Positions 1 to 9,566 of a DNA stretch of 64,000 nt are shown one piece after another. The number at the start of each line of letters is the position of its first letter. The stretch's first letter is position 1. Both the position numbers and the translations under genes were made by a program. A model generated the notes under the pieces. The model saw only the letters and a program-made list of their open reading frames with translations. It was not told where the DNA came from and did not search any database. The stretch is from NCBI RefSeq assembly GCF_016097405.1, contig NZ_JAEHGD010000001.1:1859071-1923070 (forward strand), given 5' to 3'. This DNA is from a methane-oxidizing endosymbiont of Gigantopelta aegis (GTDB lineage Bacteria > Pseudomonadota > Gammaproteobacteria > Methylococcales > Methylomonadaceae).

Positions 1-431
<431 letters not shown>

Positions 432-448
432 CACGGCGGGGCGAATCA

Positions 449-494
449 GGCAGAAGTGCTGTGCAATAATACAGTACTTCTGCCGTTTGTTAAA
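449..494. terminator. Hairpin terminator between katG and ubiB
   Basis: Bases 449-462 pair with 471-484 (14 base pairs with one G-T wobble) around an 8-base loop, followed on the plus strand by the T-rich GTTTGTTAAATT. It lies between two converging genes, so it could end transcripts from both sides; the T tract favours katG. Seen in sequence; function inferred. Confidence 0.75.
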
Positions 495-2045
495 TTATTG
501 CAGCAATATCGTGGCGCTGATCAGCAGGGCGCTGCAAACGATGGCCAGCAATGTGCTGCTGTGGTTGGATTCAAGCTGGCGGCGTAGCTGTTCGATTTCA
601 CGGTGGCTGTCTTCCAGTTGTCGGCGCGACTGTGTGGCGCTGTCTAAAGCCTGGAAAACCAGGGTGGGAAGTTCCGGTAGATGCTCTGCAATTTCAGGGA
701 ACTGGTCCATGGCTTTTTGCAGCTTGGCTTTAGGCCCCATGCGCTCTTTAAACCAGTTTTCCAGAAAGGGTTTGGCGGTTTGCCATAAATCCAGCTCAGG
801 ATAAAGTTGTCTGCCTAAGCCTTCGATATTCAACAAGGTTTTTTGCAGCAATACCAGTTGCGGCTGTACCACCATATCAAAACGGCGAGCGGTCTGGAAC
901 AGGCGCAGTAACAACAGACCGAACGAAATATCCTTCAAGGGTTTGTCGAAAATAGGTTCACAAACACTGCGAATGGCCGCTTCAAATTCTTCGACCCGCG
1001 TCGTGCGTGGAACCCAGCCGGATTCGATATGCATTTGGGCGACACGTTGATAATCGCGGTTGAAAAAAGCGAGAAAGTTTTCGGCCAGATAGCGCTGATC
1101 TGACGGCGACAGTGTACCGACGATGCCAAAATCCACGGCCAGATATTTGGCGGGTAGTTCGACAAAAATATTTCCAGGGTGCATATCGGCATGGAAAAAA
1201 TTATCCCGAAACACCTGGGTGAAAAAAATTTCTACACCGCGTTCGGCCAGTAGTTTAAAATCAGCGCCGCCAGCTTTGAGTTGTTCGACTTCGCCGACCG
1301 GAATCCCGTAAATACGCTCCATGACCAGCACTTTCTGGCGGGTCAGAGGCCAGTGAATTTCCGGCACATATAAGGCGTCGGAATGTTCGAAATTACGGCG
1401 TATTTTGCTGGCGTTGGCCGCTTCTCGAACCAGGTCAAGCTCGTCCAGAATAGTTTTTTCAAATTCGGCGACCACTTCAGTAGCGCGTAAGCGCCGGGCA
1501 TCTTCCCAAAAACGCTCGGCCAGTTTGGCCAGTTCATACATCAGAGCAATATCGGCTTGAATCCGCTTCTCAATTTCAGGTCGAACGACTTTGACGATGA
1601 CGTCGTCGCCATTTTTTAAGGTCGCCGTATGGACCTGAGCGATGGAAGCTGAGGCTAACGGTTCGGCGTCGAAGTGTTTAAAGGTTTCAGCAATCGGCTG
1701 GCCGATTTGTTGTTCGATAATCTGACAGGCTAAGTCATTGGGAAAGGGGGGGACGCGATCTTGTAATTTAATCAGTTCATCGGCAATGTCTTCTGGCAGT
1801 AGATCTTTACGGGTGGAAAGCGCCTGGCCGAACTTTACATAGATAGGCCCTAAGTCTTCCAGTGTCTTCCGAATGCGCACGCCACGGGGTTCGGGTTTTT
1901 TTTTGACCCAATAAACCGGTGATAGGAAAACCAGGTAACGGATGGGCCGGAACAAGGGCAGCTTCAGGACAATTTCATCCAGTCCGTGAATGATCATGAC
2001 CCAGTTAATATGGAATAAGCGCAGCAGTGTTTTAGGGCGAATCAC
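495..2045 (-). CDS. ubiB: UbiB, ABC1/ADCK-family protein for ubiquinone biosynthesis
   Basis: A 516-residue protein of the atypical kinase/ATPase family needed for aerobic ubiquinone synthesis. The family KxGQ motif is at residues 71-74 ([10 protein letters not shown]), an ADMHPGN motif at about 286 and the DFG-type metal site (VDFGIVG) at about 304. The C-terminal 20 residues are strongly hydrophobic and form the expected membrane anchor; E. coli UbiB has two such segments. It is last in the order ubiE-ubiJ-ubiB, as in most gammaproteobacteria, 27 bases after ubiJ. Its role is probably to help extract lipophilic precursors to the soluble Ubi complex (family knowledge). Confidence 0.96.
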   Translation of the reverse strand: MIRPKTLLRLFHINWVMIIHGLDEIVLKLPLFRPIRYLVFLSPVYWVKKKPEPRGVRIRKTLEDLGPIYVKFGQALSTRKDLLPEDIADELIKLQDRVPPFPNDLACQIIEQQIGQPIAETFKHFDAEPLASASIAQVHTATLKNGDDVIVKVVRPEIEKRIQADIALMYELAKLAERFWEDARRLRATEVVAEFEKTILDELDLVREAANASKIRRNFEHSDALYVPEIHWPLTRQKVLVMERIYGIPVGEVEQLKAGGADFKLLAERGVEIFFTQVFRDNFFHADMHPGNIFVELPAKYLAVDFGIVGTLSPSDQRYLAENFLAFFNRDYQRVAQMHIESGWVPRTTRVEEFEAAIRSVCEPIFDKPLKDISFGLLLLRLFQTARRFDMVVQPQLVLLQKTLLNIEGLGRQLYPELDLWQTAKPFLENWFKERMGPKAKLQKAMDQFPEIAEHLPELPTLVFQALDSATQSRRQLEDSHREIEQLRRQLESNHSSTLLAIVCSALLISATILLQ

Positions 2046-2072
2046 AGTGTTACCTAAAAAGGGTTGTAAGGA

Positions 2073-2678
2073 TTATGTGAGAGTATCTGTCAGGCGTTTT
2101 ATTCTGGCTTCCAGGCGGTCGACATCGCTACGCAGAACATCTACCTGCTGATAAAATATTTCAGCTTCTGCGATGGCTGGCAAATCACGGCTTTCTTCCT
2201 GCAGAAATTCTTCCAGATTCAAGCGAAAGGTTTCCAGTGTTTGCTGGCTCCAGGCTTTGCCACTGCGGAAAAGTGTGCCAATTTTATGCGCAATCACATC
2301 ACCGGTCAGTTTGGCGAGTTGTTCTTCCAGGTCTATATCCAGTTTTTTGAATAATTGCTGAAACTGATGTCCGCTATGGGTATCGCCTTCGATTTTGAGT
2401 TTATCCTCAGTCTGGAGTGTGTCGGCAGCGAGCAGAGTGAGGCCTAAGGCACTGAGGCTGCCTTCGATACGCGTATCAATGTCGCCGACATAATCTTCCA
2501 GAACCTGAATGCTGTTTTCGGTTGGACAAAAAAATACGGTCTCGGCAAACGGTTGAATGGTGATAGCGATGACTTTGCCGGATAACGGTTGTAAAAACAC
2601 CGTGGCATCTTCGTCTAATGCCAGGTATCGATTCAGTGCCGTTTCCAGAACGCCGGTCAGAATGGGTTTTATCAACAT
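2073..2678 (-). CDS. ubiJ: UbiJ, SCP2-domain accessory factor of ubiquinone biosynthesis
   Basis: A 201-residue protein, the same length as E. coli UbiJ. An upstream in-frame ATG at 2717 would overlap ubiE by 32 bases; I chose the ATG at 2678 because the product then starts MLIKPILTGVLETALN, which lines up with the E. coli N-terminus (MPFKPLVTAGIESLLN) and leaves a 7-base gap after ubiE. The N-terminal two thirds is an SCP2-like lipid-binding fold; the last 45 residues are heptad-like (LRSDVDRLEARIKRL) and probably form a coiled coil. UbiJ with UbiK helps assemble the soluble Ubi hydroxylase/methylase complex (family knowledge). Confidence 0.92.
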   Translation of the reverse strand: MLIKPILTGVLETALNRYLALDEDATVFLQPLSGKVIAITIQPFAETVFFCPTENSIQVLEDYVGDIDTRIEGSLSALGLTLLAADTLQTEDKLKIEGDTHSGHQFQQLFKKLDIDLEEQLAKLTGDVIAHKIGTLFRSGKAWSQQTLETFRLNLEEFLQEESRDLPAIAEAEIFYQQVDVLRSDVDRLEARIKRLTDTLT

Positions 2679-2685
2679 ACTGGCA

Positions 2686-3435
2686 TCAGAATTTATAACC
2701 GCGATGGATCGCGACAATGCCTTGGGTTAGATTAAAATATTCACAGCGCTCAAGGCCGGCATTTTCCATCATCTGTTTCAATTCATCCTGTTTAGGATGC
2801 ATACGGATCGATTCAGCCAGATAGCGATAACTTTCTTCATCTTTTGCAACCAGCGCACCGATTTTAGGCAGCAGTTTAAATGAATAAAAATCATACACTT
2901 TTTCGGTGATTTTATCGGTCGGGTGCGAAAATTCCAGCACGATGACCCGGCCGCCAGGTTTCAACACCCGGGTCATTGAGCGTAATGCCGCATCCTTATC
3001 GGTGACATTTCTAAGTCCAAAACCAATGCAGACGCAATCAAAGGTGTTATCGGCAAAAGGCAGGCATTCGGCGTTGACCTGGGCGTATTGGATGTTATCG
3101 ACCAGGCCTCGGTCGATCAGTCGATTGCGACCGGTACGCAACATGGCAGCATTGATGTCGGCTAGCACCACCTGACCTTTGGGGCCAACTCTTTTTTCAA
3201 ATAAGGCTGTCAGGTCGCCGGTGCCGCCAGCTAAGTCGAGTACCTTGTCACCGGCCCGGACATTGGCGAGTTGAACGGCAATTTTTTTCCAGAGACGATG
3301 AATGCCTAAAGACATTAAATCGTTCATGATGTCGTATTGATCGGCAACCGAATCAAAAACGCCGCGCACCATTTTGACTTTTTCGTCTTTGGGCACTTCT
3401 TTAAAACCAAAATGGGTCGTATTTTCGTGTGTCAT
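2686..3435 (-). CDS. ubiE: UbiE, demethylubiquinone/demethylmenaquinone C-methyltransferase
   Basis: A 249-residue class I SAM methyltransferase. The motif I SAM-binding loop [12 protein letters not shown] and the family signature FGLRNVTD are present, and the C-terminus VAIHRGYKF is typical. The open frame extends to 3492, but the ATG at 3435 gives the normal UbiE start ([14 protein letters not shown]) and avoids overlapping the DUF971 gene, which ends at 3443. It methylates C2 of the quinone ring. First of the three ubi genes in this chain. Confidence 0.96.
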   Translation of the reverse strand: MTHENTTHFGFKEVPKDEKVKMVRGVFDSVADQYDIMNDLMSLGIHRLWKKIAVQLANVRAGDKVLDLAGGTGDLTALFEKRVGPKGQVVLADINAAMLRTGRNRLIDRGLVDNIQYAQVNAECLPFADNTFDCVCIGFGLRNVTDKDAALRSMTRVLKPGGRVIVLEFSHPTDKITEKVYDFYSFKLLPKIGALVAKDEESYRYLAESIRMHPKQDELKQMMENAGLERCEYFNLTQGIVAIHRGYKF

Positions 3436-3442
3436 AATTTTT

Positions 3443-3838
3443 TTAAGTATTCGAGGGCGCCTGGCGTTCGATGCCTTGCGCTTTAAGTTCATTCAGGTAG
3501 TGTTGCCACAGGCTATCGTATTCATTGCCGAGTTTATATAATAAATCCCAGGAATAAATGCCACTCTCATGGCCATCGCTGAACTGGAAGGCTACGGCAT
3601 AATTGCCAACCGGTTTGATATTGGAAATTGTGACATTTTCCTTACCGGTTTGCAGGATCTCCTGGCCAGGAGCATGGCCTTGTGCTTCAGCCGAGGGCGT
3701 AAATACACGCAAATATTCACACGGCAGATGGAAGATTGTGTCATCGTCAAATTTGACTTCGAGGATGGCGGAAGCCTGATGGAGCTTGAGTTCAACAGGG
3801 ACTTTTCCGGTTGGCTCTGCAAATAGGCGCATACTCAT
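3443..3838 (-). CDS. DUF971 (GBBH-like N-terminal domain) protein
   Basis: A 131-residue protein with the DUF971 pattern: a core [19 protein letters not shown], then [28 protein letters not shown], the same fold as the N-terminal zinc/iron-associated domain of gamma-butyrobetaine hydroxylase. Stand-alone copies often lie just after hslU in gammaproteobacteria, as here. Its start codon overlaps the hslU stop by 4 bases (ATGA), suggesting translational coupling. The molecular role is not established; links to Fe-S metabolism have been proposed for the family. Confidence 0.88.
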   Translation of the reverse strand: MSMRLFAEPTGKVPVELKLHQASAILEVKFDDDTIFHLPCEYLRVFTPSAEAQGHAPGQEILQTGKENVTISNIKPVGNYAVAFQFSDGHESGIYSWDLLYKLGNEYDSLWQHYLNELKAQGIERQAPSNT

Positions 3839-5160
3839 AGGATATAACGACTCAAATCTTCGTCTTCGGCAAATTCAGTTAAATGACTGTCAACATAGGC
3901 ACTGTCGATGACAACAGTTTTGTCGCCTAGGTCAGGCGCCTGGAATGAGATGTCTTCCAGTAATTTTTCCAAAATGGTATGCAGTCGACGTGCACCGATG
4001 TTTTCTGTGGTTTCATTCACTTGCCAGCCCAGTTCGGCGATGCGTTTGATGCCGTCCTCGGTGAATTTGAGGTCAACACCTTCAGTTTTCAGCAAGGCTT
4101 GATACTGTTCGGTCAATGAGGCATCGGGTTCCGTCAGGATACGAACAAAATCATCGGCCGACAAGGCATCGAGTTCAACCCGAATAGGGAAACGTCCCTG
4201 TAATTCAGGAATCAGATCCGAGGGTTTGGTCAAATGGAATGCGCCGGATGCGATAAACAGGATATGGTCGGTTTTAATCATGCCGTATTTAGTGCTGACC
4301 GTGCTGCCTTCAACCAGAGGCAGCAAATCACGTTGCACGCCTTCGCGAGAGACTTCGCCACCGCTGCCGCCTAATTCCGAGCGCTTGCAGACTTTGTCGA
4401 TTTCATCCAGGAAAACAATGCCATTTTGTTCTACAGCTTCCACTGCAGACAGCTTGATATCGTCTTCGTTTATCAATTTAGCCGCTTCTTCTTCTTGTAA
4501 AACTTTCAGTGCATCCTTGATTTTTAATTTTGTTGTTTTAGAACGGTTGGCGCTTATGTTTTGAAACAAGCCTTGTAATTGACTGGTCATTTCTTCCATC
4601 CCCGGTGGCGCCATGATTTCAACGCCTAATGGGGGTGAATTCACATCAATTTCGACTTCTTTGTCGTCCAGGTCGCCTTCGCGCAGTTTTTTGCGGAATT
4701 TTTGCCGAGTGCTGGTTTCGGTTTCAGAGAGCATGCCGCCGTCGGGTGCAGGCAGCAGAATATCGAGAATTTTTTCTTCAGCTGCCTCATAGGCTTGGTG
4801 CTGAACCTTTTCCATAGCCTCTTCGCGCGTCATTTTGACGGCAGTATCGACTAGATCTCGGATAATCGATTCAACATCGCGGCCGACATAACCGACTTCG
4901 GTAAATTTGGTCGCTTCGATTTTAATGAAAGGGGCTTTAGCTAGTCTAGCCAAACGCCGGGCAATTTCGGTTTTACCGACACCTGTCGGACCGATCATCA
5001 AGATGTTTTTAGGGGTGATTTCATCACGCAGTTCTGGCGCAACGCGGCTTCTGCGCCAGCGGTTTCTAAGCGCGATGGCAACCGATCGTTTAGCGCCAGC
5101 CTGGCCGATAATATGTTTGTCCAGTTCACTGACAATTTCTTTAGGTGTCATTTGGTTCAT
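3835..5160 (-). CDS. hslU: HslU, ATPase subunit of the HslUV protease
   Basis: A 441-residue AAA+ unfoldase (E. coli 443). Walker A is GPTGVGKTE at residues 57-65, Walker B is VFLDEIDK near residue 250, and the GYVGRD pore motif is near residue 90. The C-terminus DEDLSRYIL is the tail that docks into HslV and activates it. The start overlaps the hslV stop by one base (TAATG), as expected for tight coupling in the hslVU operon. Heat-shock control is usual for the family, but I did not find a clear sigma-32 promoter. Confidence 0.97.
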   Translation of the reverse strand: MNQMTPKEIVSELDKHIIGQAGAKRSVAIALRNRWRRSRVAPELRDEITPKNILMIGPTGVGKTEIARRLARLAKAPFIKIEATKFTEVGYVGRDVESIIRDLVDTAVKMTREEAMEKVQHQAYEAAEEKILDILLPAPDGGMLSETETSTRQKFRKKLREGDLDDKEVEIDVNSPPLGVEIMAPPGMEEMTSQLQGLFQNISANRSKTTKLKIKDALKVLQEEEAAKLINEDDIKLSAVEAVEQNGIVFLDEIDKVCKRSELGGSGGEVSREGVQRDLLPLVEGSTVSTKYGMIKTDHILFIASGAFHLTKPSDLIPELQGRFPIRVELDALSADDFVRILTEPDASLTEQYQALLKTEGVDLKFTEDGIKRIAELGWQVNETTENIGARRLHTILEKLLEDISFQAPDLGDKTVVIDSAYVDSHLTEFAEDEDLSRYIL

Positions 5161-5723
5161 TATGAATTTGGCTCCGCGTCCAGTTCTTCAATGGTCAGAT
5201 TGTGATTCGTATAAATACAGATGTCGGCGGCAATGGTGAGTGACTTTTCAACAATGTCACGTGCGCTGAGTTCGGTGTTTTCCAGTAAGGCGCGTGCGGC
5301 GGATTGGGCAAACGAACCGCCGGAACCAATCGCCATCAGATCATATTCCGGCTCGATGACATCACCGGTGCCGGAAATAATCAACGAAGTTTTGGCATCG
5401 GCAATGGTCAGCAGGGCTTCCAGTTTACGCAGGGCACGGTCGGTACGCCAGTCTTTGGCCATTTCTACGGCAGCCCGGGTCAGGTTGCCACGGTGTTTTT
5501 CCAGCTTACCTTCGAAATGTTCAAACAAGGTGAAGGCATCGGCTGTCGCGCCGGCAAATCCGGCAATAACACGCTCATGGTACAGGCGGCGAACTTTGCG
5601 GGCATTACCTTTCATCACCGTATTGCCCAGTGTCACCTGACCATCACCACCGATGACGACTTTGTCGCCACGGCGTACTGATAAAATTGTTGTTCCTCTG
5701 AAACTCACAGTCTTTTCACTCAT
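5160..5723 (-). CDS. hslV: HslV, peptidase subunit of the HslUV protease
   Basis: A 187-residue proteasome-like threonine peptidase. The nucleophile motif [19 protein letters not shown] starts at Thr11, so ten residues (ending FRG) precede the active threonine and must be cleaved to free it. In E. coli only the initiator Met precedes it; longer leaders are known in other proteobacterial HslV. The GSGG motif near residue 132 is conserved. It forms double hexameric rings capped by HslU and degrades unfolded or tagged proteins. Confidence 0.97.
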   Translation of the reverse strand: MSEKTVSFRGTTILSVRRGDKVVIGGDGQVTLGNTVMKGNARKVRRLYHERVIAGFAGATADAFTLFEHFEGKLEKHRGNLTRAAVEMAKDWRTDRALRKLEALLTIADAKTSLIISGTGDVIEPEYDLMAIGSGGSFAQSAARALLENTELSARDIVEKSLTIAADICIYTNHNLTIEELDAEPNS

Positions 5724-5821
5724 AATATTAATGGTCTAATTCTACATGGTTTAATCCGAATTTTACACCAGAGTGCTGTCATGGTGATTTTATTCGGGCC
5801 GATATTCGGTGGCATTGGATT
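5724..5821. other. 98-base gap between hslV start and the JAMM gene stop
   Basis: A gap within the minus-strand gene chain. It must hold the hslV ribosome-binding region and possibly an hslV promoter, but I see no clear sigma-70 or sigma-32 motif and no terminator hairpin. It is one of the longer breaks in an otherwise nearly gapless run from hemA to ubiB. Confidence 0.4.
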
Positions 5822-6232
5822 TTATGGGGTCATAATTAAATCAATCTCTTTAACTTGTTGCGACTTGATATGGAAGCCACGCATTTCCAGGACACCTTTG
5901 GTATTCAGCGAAATAATCAGATAAATCGCATCCGGGTAGTTGGCGCGTTGAATATCGTGTTGCGAGGGTTCGGCGCTTGCTGTCGGATGCGAATGATAAA
6001 TCGCCAGCAGCTGTTCGCCTTTTTCGCGCATGGTGTTAATGGCGGCTATTTGCTGTTTGGGGTCGAGTTCGAAACGTGTTGCAGGGTGTTCTGCGATGTT
6101 ATCGATGGGGTAAACACTGGTAGCGGTGTCATTGTTGCCACCGACCAGTCCACAGATTTCCTGGTTGGGTGAAATTTGCGCCTGATGCAACAGGTGTTGA
6201 GTGAGTTTTCTTGGGATATATAGTGCGTTCAT
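5822..6232 (-). CDS. JAMM/MPN+ (JAB1-like) metalloprotease-domain protein
   Basis: A 136-residue single-domain protein. The zinc-binding JAMM motif is complete: Glu25 in QEICGLVGG, then HSHPTASAEPSQHD with His80, His82, Ser90 and Asp93. Stand-alone bacterial JAMM proteins cleave C-terminal extensions from ubiquitin-like sulfur carriers or act as isopeptidases. The frame begins at 6244, but the ATG at 6232 overlaps the prmC stop as ATGA and is the more likely start. No ThiS/MoaD-like carrier or E1-like gene is nearby, so its substrate is not evident. It sits between translation-release genes and HslVU. Confidence 0.87.
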   Translation of the reverse strand: MNALYIPRKLTQHLLHQAQISPNQEICGLVGGNNDTATSVYPIDNIAEHPATRFELDPKQQIAAINTMREKGEQLLAIYHSHPTASAEPSQHDIQRANYPDAIYLIISLNTKGVLEMRGFHIKSQQVKEIDLIMTP

Positions 6233-7080
6233 GACAGATTCCATAAGCCAGAGGTTATTCTGGGGTTGCCGGCCAGGTCGATATGGGTTTGGATCGTGCT
6301 GAATCCGGCTTGAGAAAAGATGTGTTGTACAGCCGCTTGTTGGTCAAAACCGTGTTCGATCAGTAAGTGGCCGCCGGGATTTAAATGCTGCGGTGCCTGT
6401 TGGACGATATTCAAAATATCGGCAAGCCCCTGTTGGGCGGCGATGAGCGCTATTTTCGGCTCGTGTTGAACATCGCCTCGCAAAAGATGTTCGTCGGAGG
6501 TATCAATATACGGCGGGTTGCTGAGGATAAAATCAAATGTATCTGTTGTTAACTGACTGAACCAGTCTGACACCCTGAATTGGATGTTATTTGCCCCTAG
6601 GTAGTTGGCATTTTCTTTGGCGACCTGTAGGGCAGCTTCGCTTTTGTCTGTAGCGATCAGGGTGGCTTGTGGCCGCTCAAGCCCTAAGGTGATGGCGATA
6701 ATGCCAGAGCCGGTACCAAGATCCAGAATACGGCAGTCTTTTTGTGGGATAAGAGGGAGGCTGATTTCAATCAAAAGCTCGGTGTCGGGCCGAGGGATCA
6801 AAACATTCTCGGTCACTTTGAAGGGTCTGGACCAGAATTCCCGCGTGCCGGTTAAATAGGCGATCGGTTTATGTTGCAAACGTTGTGCAATCAGGTTCTG
6901 ATAGCGTGTGTTTATGTCGGAATCAAGCATGGTTTCAGGCCACGCTTTCAAATAGCTACGGGGTTTTTTGAGGCAGTGGCACAGTAGTACTTCGGCATCT
7001 AGCCAGGCGCTTTCAGAAACATCTTTAAGCTGAGTGTAGGCCTGTTGTAGTGCTGATTGGATGCTGTGTTTAGCTGTCAT
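6229..7080 (-). CDS. prmC: PrmC, release-factor glutamine N5-methyltransferase
   Basis: A 283-residue SAM methyltransferase with the catalytic NPPY motif at residues 188-191 (ILSNPPYID) and the SAM loop [10 protein letters not shown] at about 119. The N-terminal helical domain binds the release factor. It methylates the glutamine of the GGQ motif in RF1 and RF2. It follows prfA with an 11-base overlap, the normal gammaproteobacterial hemA-prfA-prmC order. Confidence 0.97.
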   Translation of the reverse strand: MTAKHSIQSALQQAYTQLKDVSESAWLDAEVLLCHCLKKPRSYLKAWPETMLDSDINTRYQNLIAQRLQHKPIAYLTGTREFWSRPFKVTENVLIPRPDTELLIEISLPLIPQKDCRILDLGTGSGIIAITLGLERPQATLIATDKSEAALQVAKENANYLGANNIQFRVSDWFSQLTTDTFDFILSNPPYIDTSDEHLLRGDVQHEPKIALIAAQQGLADILNIVQQAPQHLNPGGHLLIEHGFDQQAAVQHIFSQAGFSTIQTHIDLAGNPRITSGLWNLS

Positions 7081-8158
7081 CGCTGAGTTGGGTCAGTAAT
7101 TCTGCCTGGTGTTCGTTGATCAAGGGCTGAATGACATGCTCAAGACCGCCTTGCATGATTTCATCCAATTTATAGAGGGTCAAGTTGATGCGATGATCGG
7201 TGACGCGGCCTTGTGGATAATTGTACGTGCGGATGCGCTCAGAGCGGTCGCCGCTGCCAACTTGTAATTTACGCGTTTCGGCTTGCTCGGCCTGCTGTTT
7301 TTCCTGTTCTGCGGCTAACAGGCGCGATTGCAATAACGACATGGCACGGGAGCGATTTTTGTGTTGTGAGCGTTCATCCTGACATTCAACAACGACGCCG
7401 GTTGGAATATGCGTAATACGGATGGCCGAATCTGTGGTGTTGACGTGCTGGCCACCTGCACCTGATGAACGAAAGGTATCAATTCTCAAGTCAGCCGGAT
7501 TGATTTGGATTTGGTCGATATTTTCGGCTTCCGGCATGATAGCGACGGTACAGGCTGATGTGTGGACACGGCCTTGTGATTCGGTTTCTGGTACCCGCTG
7601 AACACGGTGCGCTCCGGATTCAAATTTAAGTTGGGAGTATACATTCTGGCCTGTGATGCGCAGAATGATTTCTTTATAACCGCCATGTTCGCCGCGATTT
7701 TCGTTAATGGTTTCAACTTTCCAGCCCTGTTTTTCCGCATAGCGCTGGTACATTTTTGCCAGGTCTCCTGAAAAAATAGCCGCTTCGTCACCGCCTGTTC
7801 CGGCGCGAATTTCCAAGAAAATATTGCTGCTGTCTTTGGGGTCTTTAGGGAGCAGTAGTATTTGCAATTGTTGCTCTAACGCTTGCTTTTTCTTTGTTGC
7901 AAGCTGAATTTCTTCCTGAGCCATTTCGCGTAAATCCGGATCGGTATCCTTAGCCATTTCTTGTGCCGACTCCAGGGTTTCCTCGTTGTCGCGATAACGT
8001 GCATAACACTCAACAATAGGTTCAAGTTGAGCGTATTCCTGGCTTAGGCTGCGAAATTTATTTTGGTCGCTTTGGATTTCAGGTTGCGACAGCAGGCCCG
8101 CAATTTCTTCAAAACGATGACTCAGGTTTTCCAGTTTTTGTTGGATTGATGGTTTCAT
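7070..8158 (-). CDS. prfA: PrfA, peptide chain release factor 1
   Basis: A 362-residue class I release factor reading UAA and UAG. The anticodon-like tripeptide is Pro-Glu-Thr at 190-192 (PAT in E. coli) and the catalytic GGQ is at 235-237 ([10 protein letters not shown]). The N-terminal coiled domain is of normal length. Its start overlaps the hemA stop by 4 bases, indicating coupling. PrmC, encoded next, modifies Gln237. Confidence 0.97.
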   Translation of the reverse strand: MKPSIQQKLENLSHRFEEIAGLLSQPEIQSDQNKFRSLSQEYAQLEPIVECYARYRDNEETLESAQEMAKDTDPDLREMAQEEIQLATKKKQALEQQLQILLLPKDPKDSSNIFLEIRAGTGGDEAAIFSGDLAKMYQRYAEKQGWKVETINENRGEHGGYKEIILRITGQNVYSQLKFESGAHRVQRVPETESQGRVHTSACTVAIMPEAENIDQIQINPADLRIDTFRSSGAGGQHVNTTDSAIRITHIPTGVVVECQDERSQHKNRSRAMSLLQSRLLAAEQEKQQAEQAETRKLQVGSGDRSERIRTYNYPQGRVTDHRINLTLYKLDEIMQGGLEHVIQPLINEHQAELLTQLSDDS

Positions 8159-9414
8159 GTGGGGTCTGATAATTTAAACAGTTCCCGAGCGGCGGCAATC
8201 AAATCCTGGCGCTCATTGGCACCGGCTTCACGTAATTGCGTGCTGGGAGTGTGGATAAGTTTATTGGTTAGGTTATGCGCTAAGCGTTGTAAAACCTGTT
8301 CGGCAGGCTGGCCATTTTTAAGTTGGCGTAATGCTTTTTGCAGTGATTCATCGCGAATCTGATCGGCATGCTGACGGAAGTCGCGAATGGTGGATTGTGC
8401 CGATTGTAAGCGCAACCAGCTCAAAAAATGCTCGACCTCGGTGTCAATGATTTCTTCGGCTTGTTCGGCGGCGCGGCGACGAGATTCCATGTTGTCGTTG
8501 ATGGTGTTTTTTAAGTCATCAACGGTGTACAGGTAAACGTCGGCCAGTTGTTCCACTTCAGCTTCAATATCTCTTGGGACAGCGAGATCAACCATAAAAA
8601 TTGGTTTGTGTTTGCGTTTTTTGATTGCGCTTTCCAGCATGCCTTTGCCCAGAATAGGGAGTTGGCTTGCGGTTGATGAAACGACAATATCCGCTTCAGC
8701 TAAATGAGCAGGAAGCTCGGCTAATGCGATGGCGTAGCCGTTAAATTGGCTGGCCAGCATGTGTGCCTTGTCAAAGGTACGGTTGGCAATGATTATACGG
8801 CCAACGCCATGTTGATAAAGATGTCTGGCTGTTAATTCAATGGTCTCGCCGGCACCTATCAATAGCGCAGTTTGTTCGCTTAGGTTATCAAAGATTTGTT
8901 TGGCAAGTTGGACTGCGGCGAAGGCAACCGAAACCGGGCTGGTGCCAATGGCGGTATCGGTACGCACTTTTTTGGCAGCAGAAAAAGTATGTTGGAACAA
9001 GCGACTTAAATTTTTACCCAGGGTGCCTGCTTCATAGGCGAGTTGATAAGCCGTTTTCATCTGTCCCAGAATCTGGGGTTCACCGAGTACCATGGAGTCG
9101 AGTCCACAGGCGACACGGAACATATGGCGAATTGAATTCGATTCTTGGTAGCTATACAGATAAGGCGTAAAATCAACAGGGTCGATATCCTTTTCGGTGG
9201 CAATCCAGTCAATGAGTTTTGTCGTATTGTCTTCTGATGTGTGGCAGTAAATTTCAGTTCGATTGCAGGTTGAAAGGATCGCAGCCTCGGAAATATTAGC
9301 TGCCAGTTTTAAGCTTTTTAATGCACGTGGTAAGATTTCCACAGGGAATGCCAGCCGTTCGCGAATTGCAACCGGAGCCGTGTTATAGTTAATCCCTGTC
9401 GCGATAAACGTCAT
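8155..9414 (-). CDS. hemA: HemA, glutamyl-tRNA reductase
   Basis: A 419-residue enzyme that reduces glutamyl-tRNA to glutamate-1-semialdehyde, the first committed step of C5 tetrapyrrole synthesis. The nucleophilic cysteine is Cys50 in [10 protein letters not shown], the same position as in E. coli. A dinucleotide-binding segment ([16 protein letters not shown]) follows near residue 185 and a C-terminal helical dimerisation domain ends the protein. First gene of the minus-strand chain; its promoter must lie in the divergent gap at 9415-9566. Confidence 0.97.
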   Translation of the reverse strand: MTFIATGINYNTAPVAIRERLAFPVEILPRALKSLKLAANISEAAILSTCNRTEIYCHTSEDNTTKLIDWIATEKDIDPVDFTPYLYSYQESNSIRHMFRVACGLDSMVLGEPQILGQMKTAYQLAYEAGTLGKNLSRLFQHTFSAAKKVRTDTAIGTSPVSVAFAAVQLAKQIFDNLSEQTALLIGAGETIELTARHLYQHGVGRIIIANRTFDKAHMLASQFNGYAIALAELPAHLAEADIVVSSTASQLPILGKGMLESAIKKRKHKPIFMVDLAVPRDIEAEVEQLADVYLYTVDDLKNTINDNMESRRRAAEQAEEIIDTEVEHFLSWLRLQSAQSTIRDFRQHADQIRDESLQKALRQLKNGQPAEQVLQRLAHNLTNKLIHTPSTQLREAGANERQDLIAAARELFKLSDPT

Positions 9415-9566
9415 CGAGTGTTATCTATGTTTAATGGAAAAATGTTTGTATTCTAAGGAAAAAAGGATGTTTTACCAAGTAGAATCGGATAATGATGTGA
9501 ACCTATGGTGTTTTCTAAGGTTCTATGAAGAAAATTTTTTGCAAAAAAATCAGGTAAGCTGAAGCA
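9415..9566. promoter_or_regulatory. Divergent control region between hemA and the TPR lipoprotein gene
   Basis: A 152-base AT-rich gap separating genes that point away from each other, so it should contain both promoters. I do not see a pair of hexamers close enough to consensus to name a site on either strand. No RNA gene or palindrome stands out. Confidence 0.45.

Noticed and set aside
5221-5681. Plus-strand frames opposite hslV
   Set aside because: Antisense shadows of a well-conserved gene; the translations resemble no known family.
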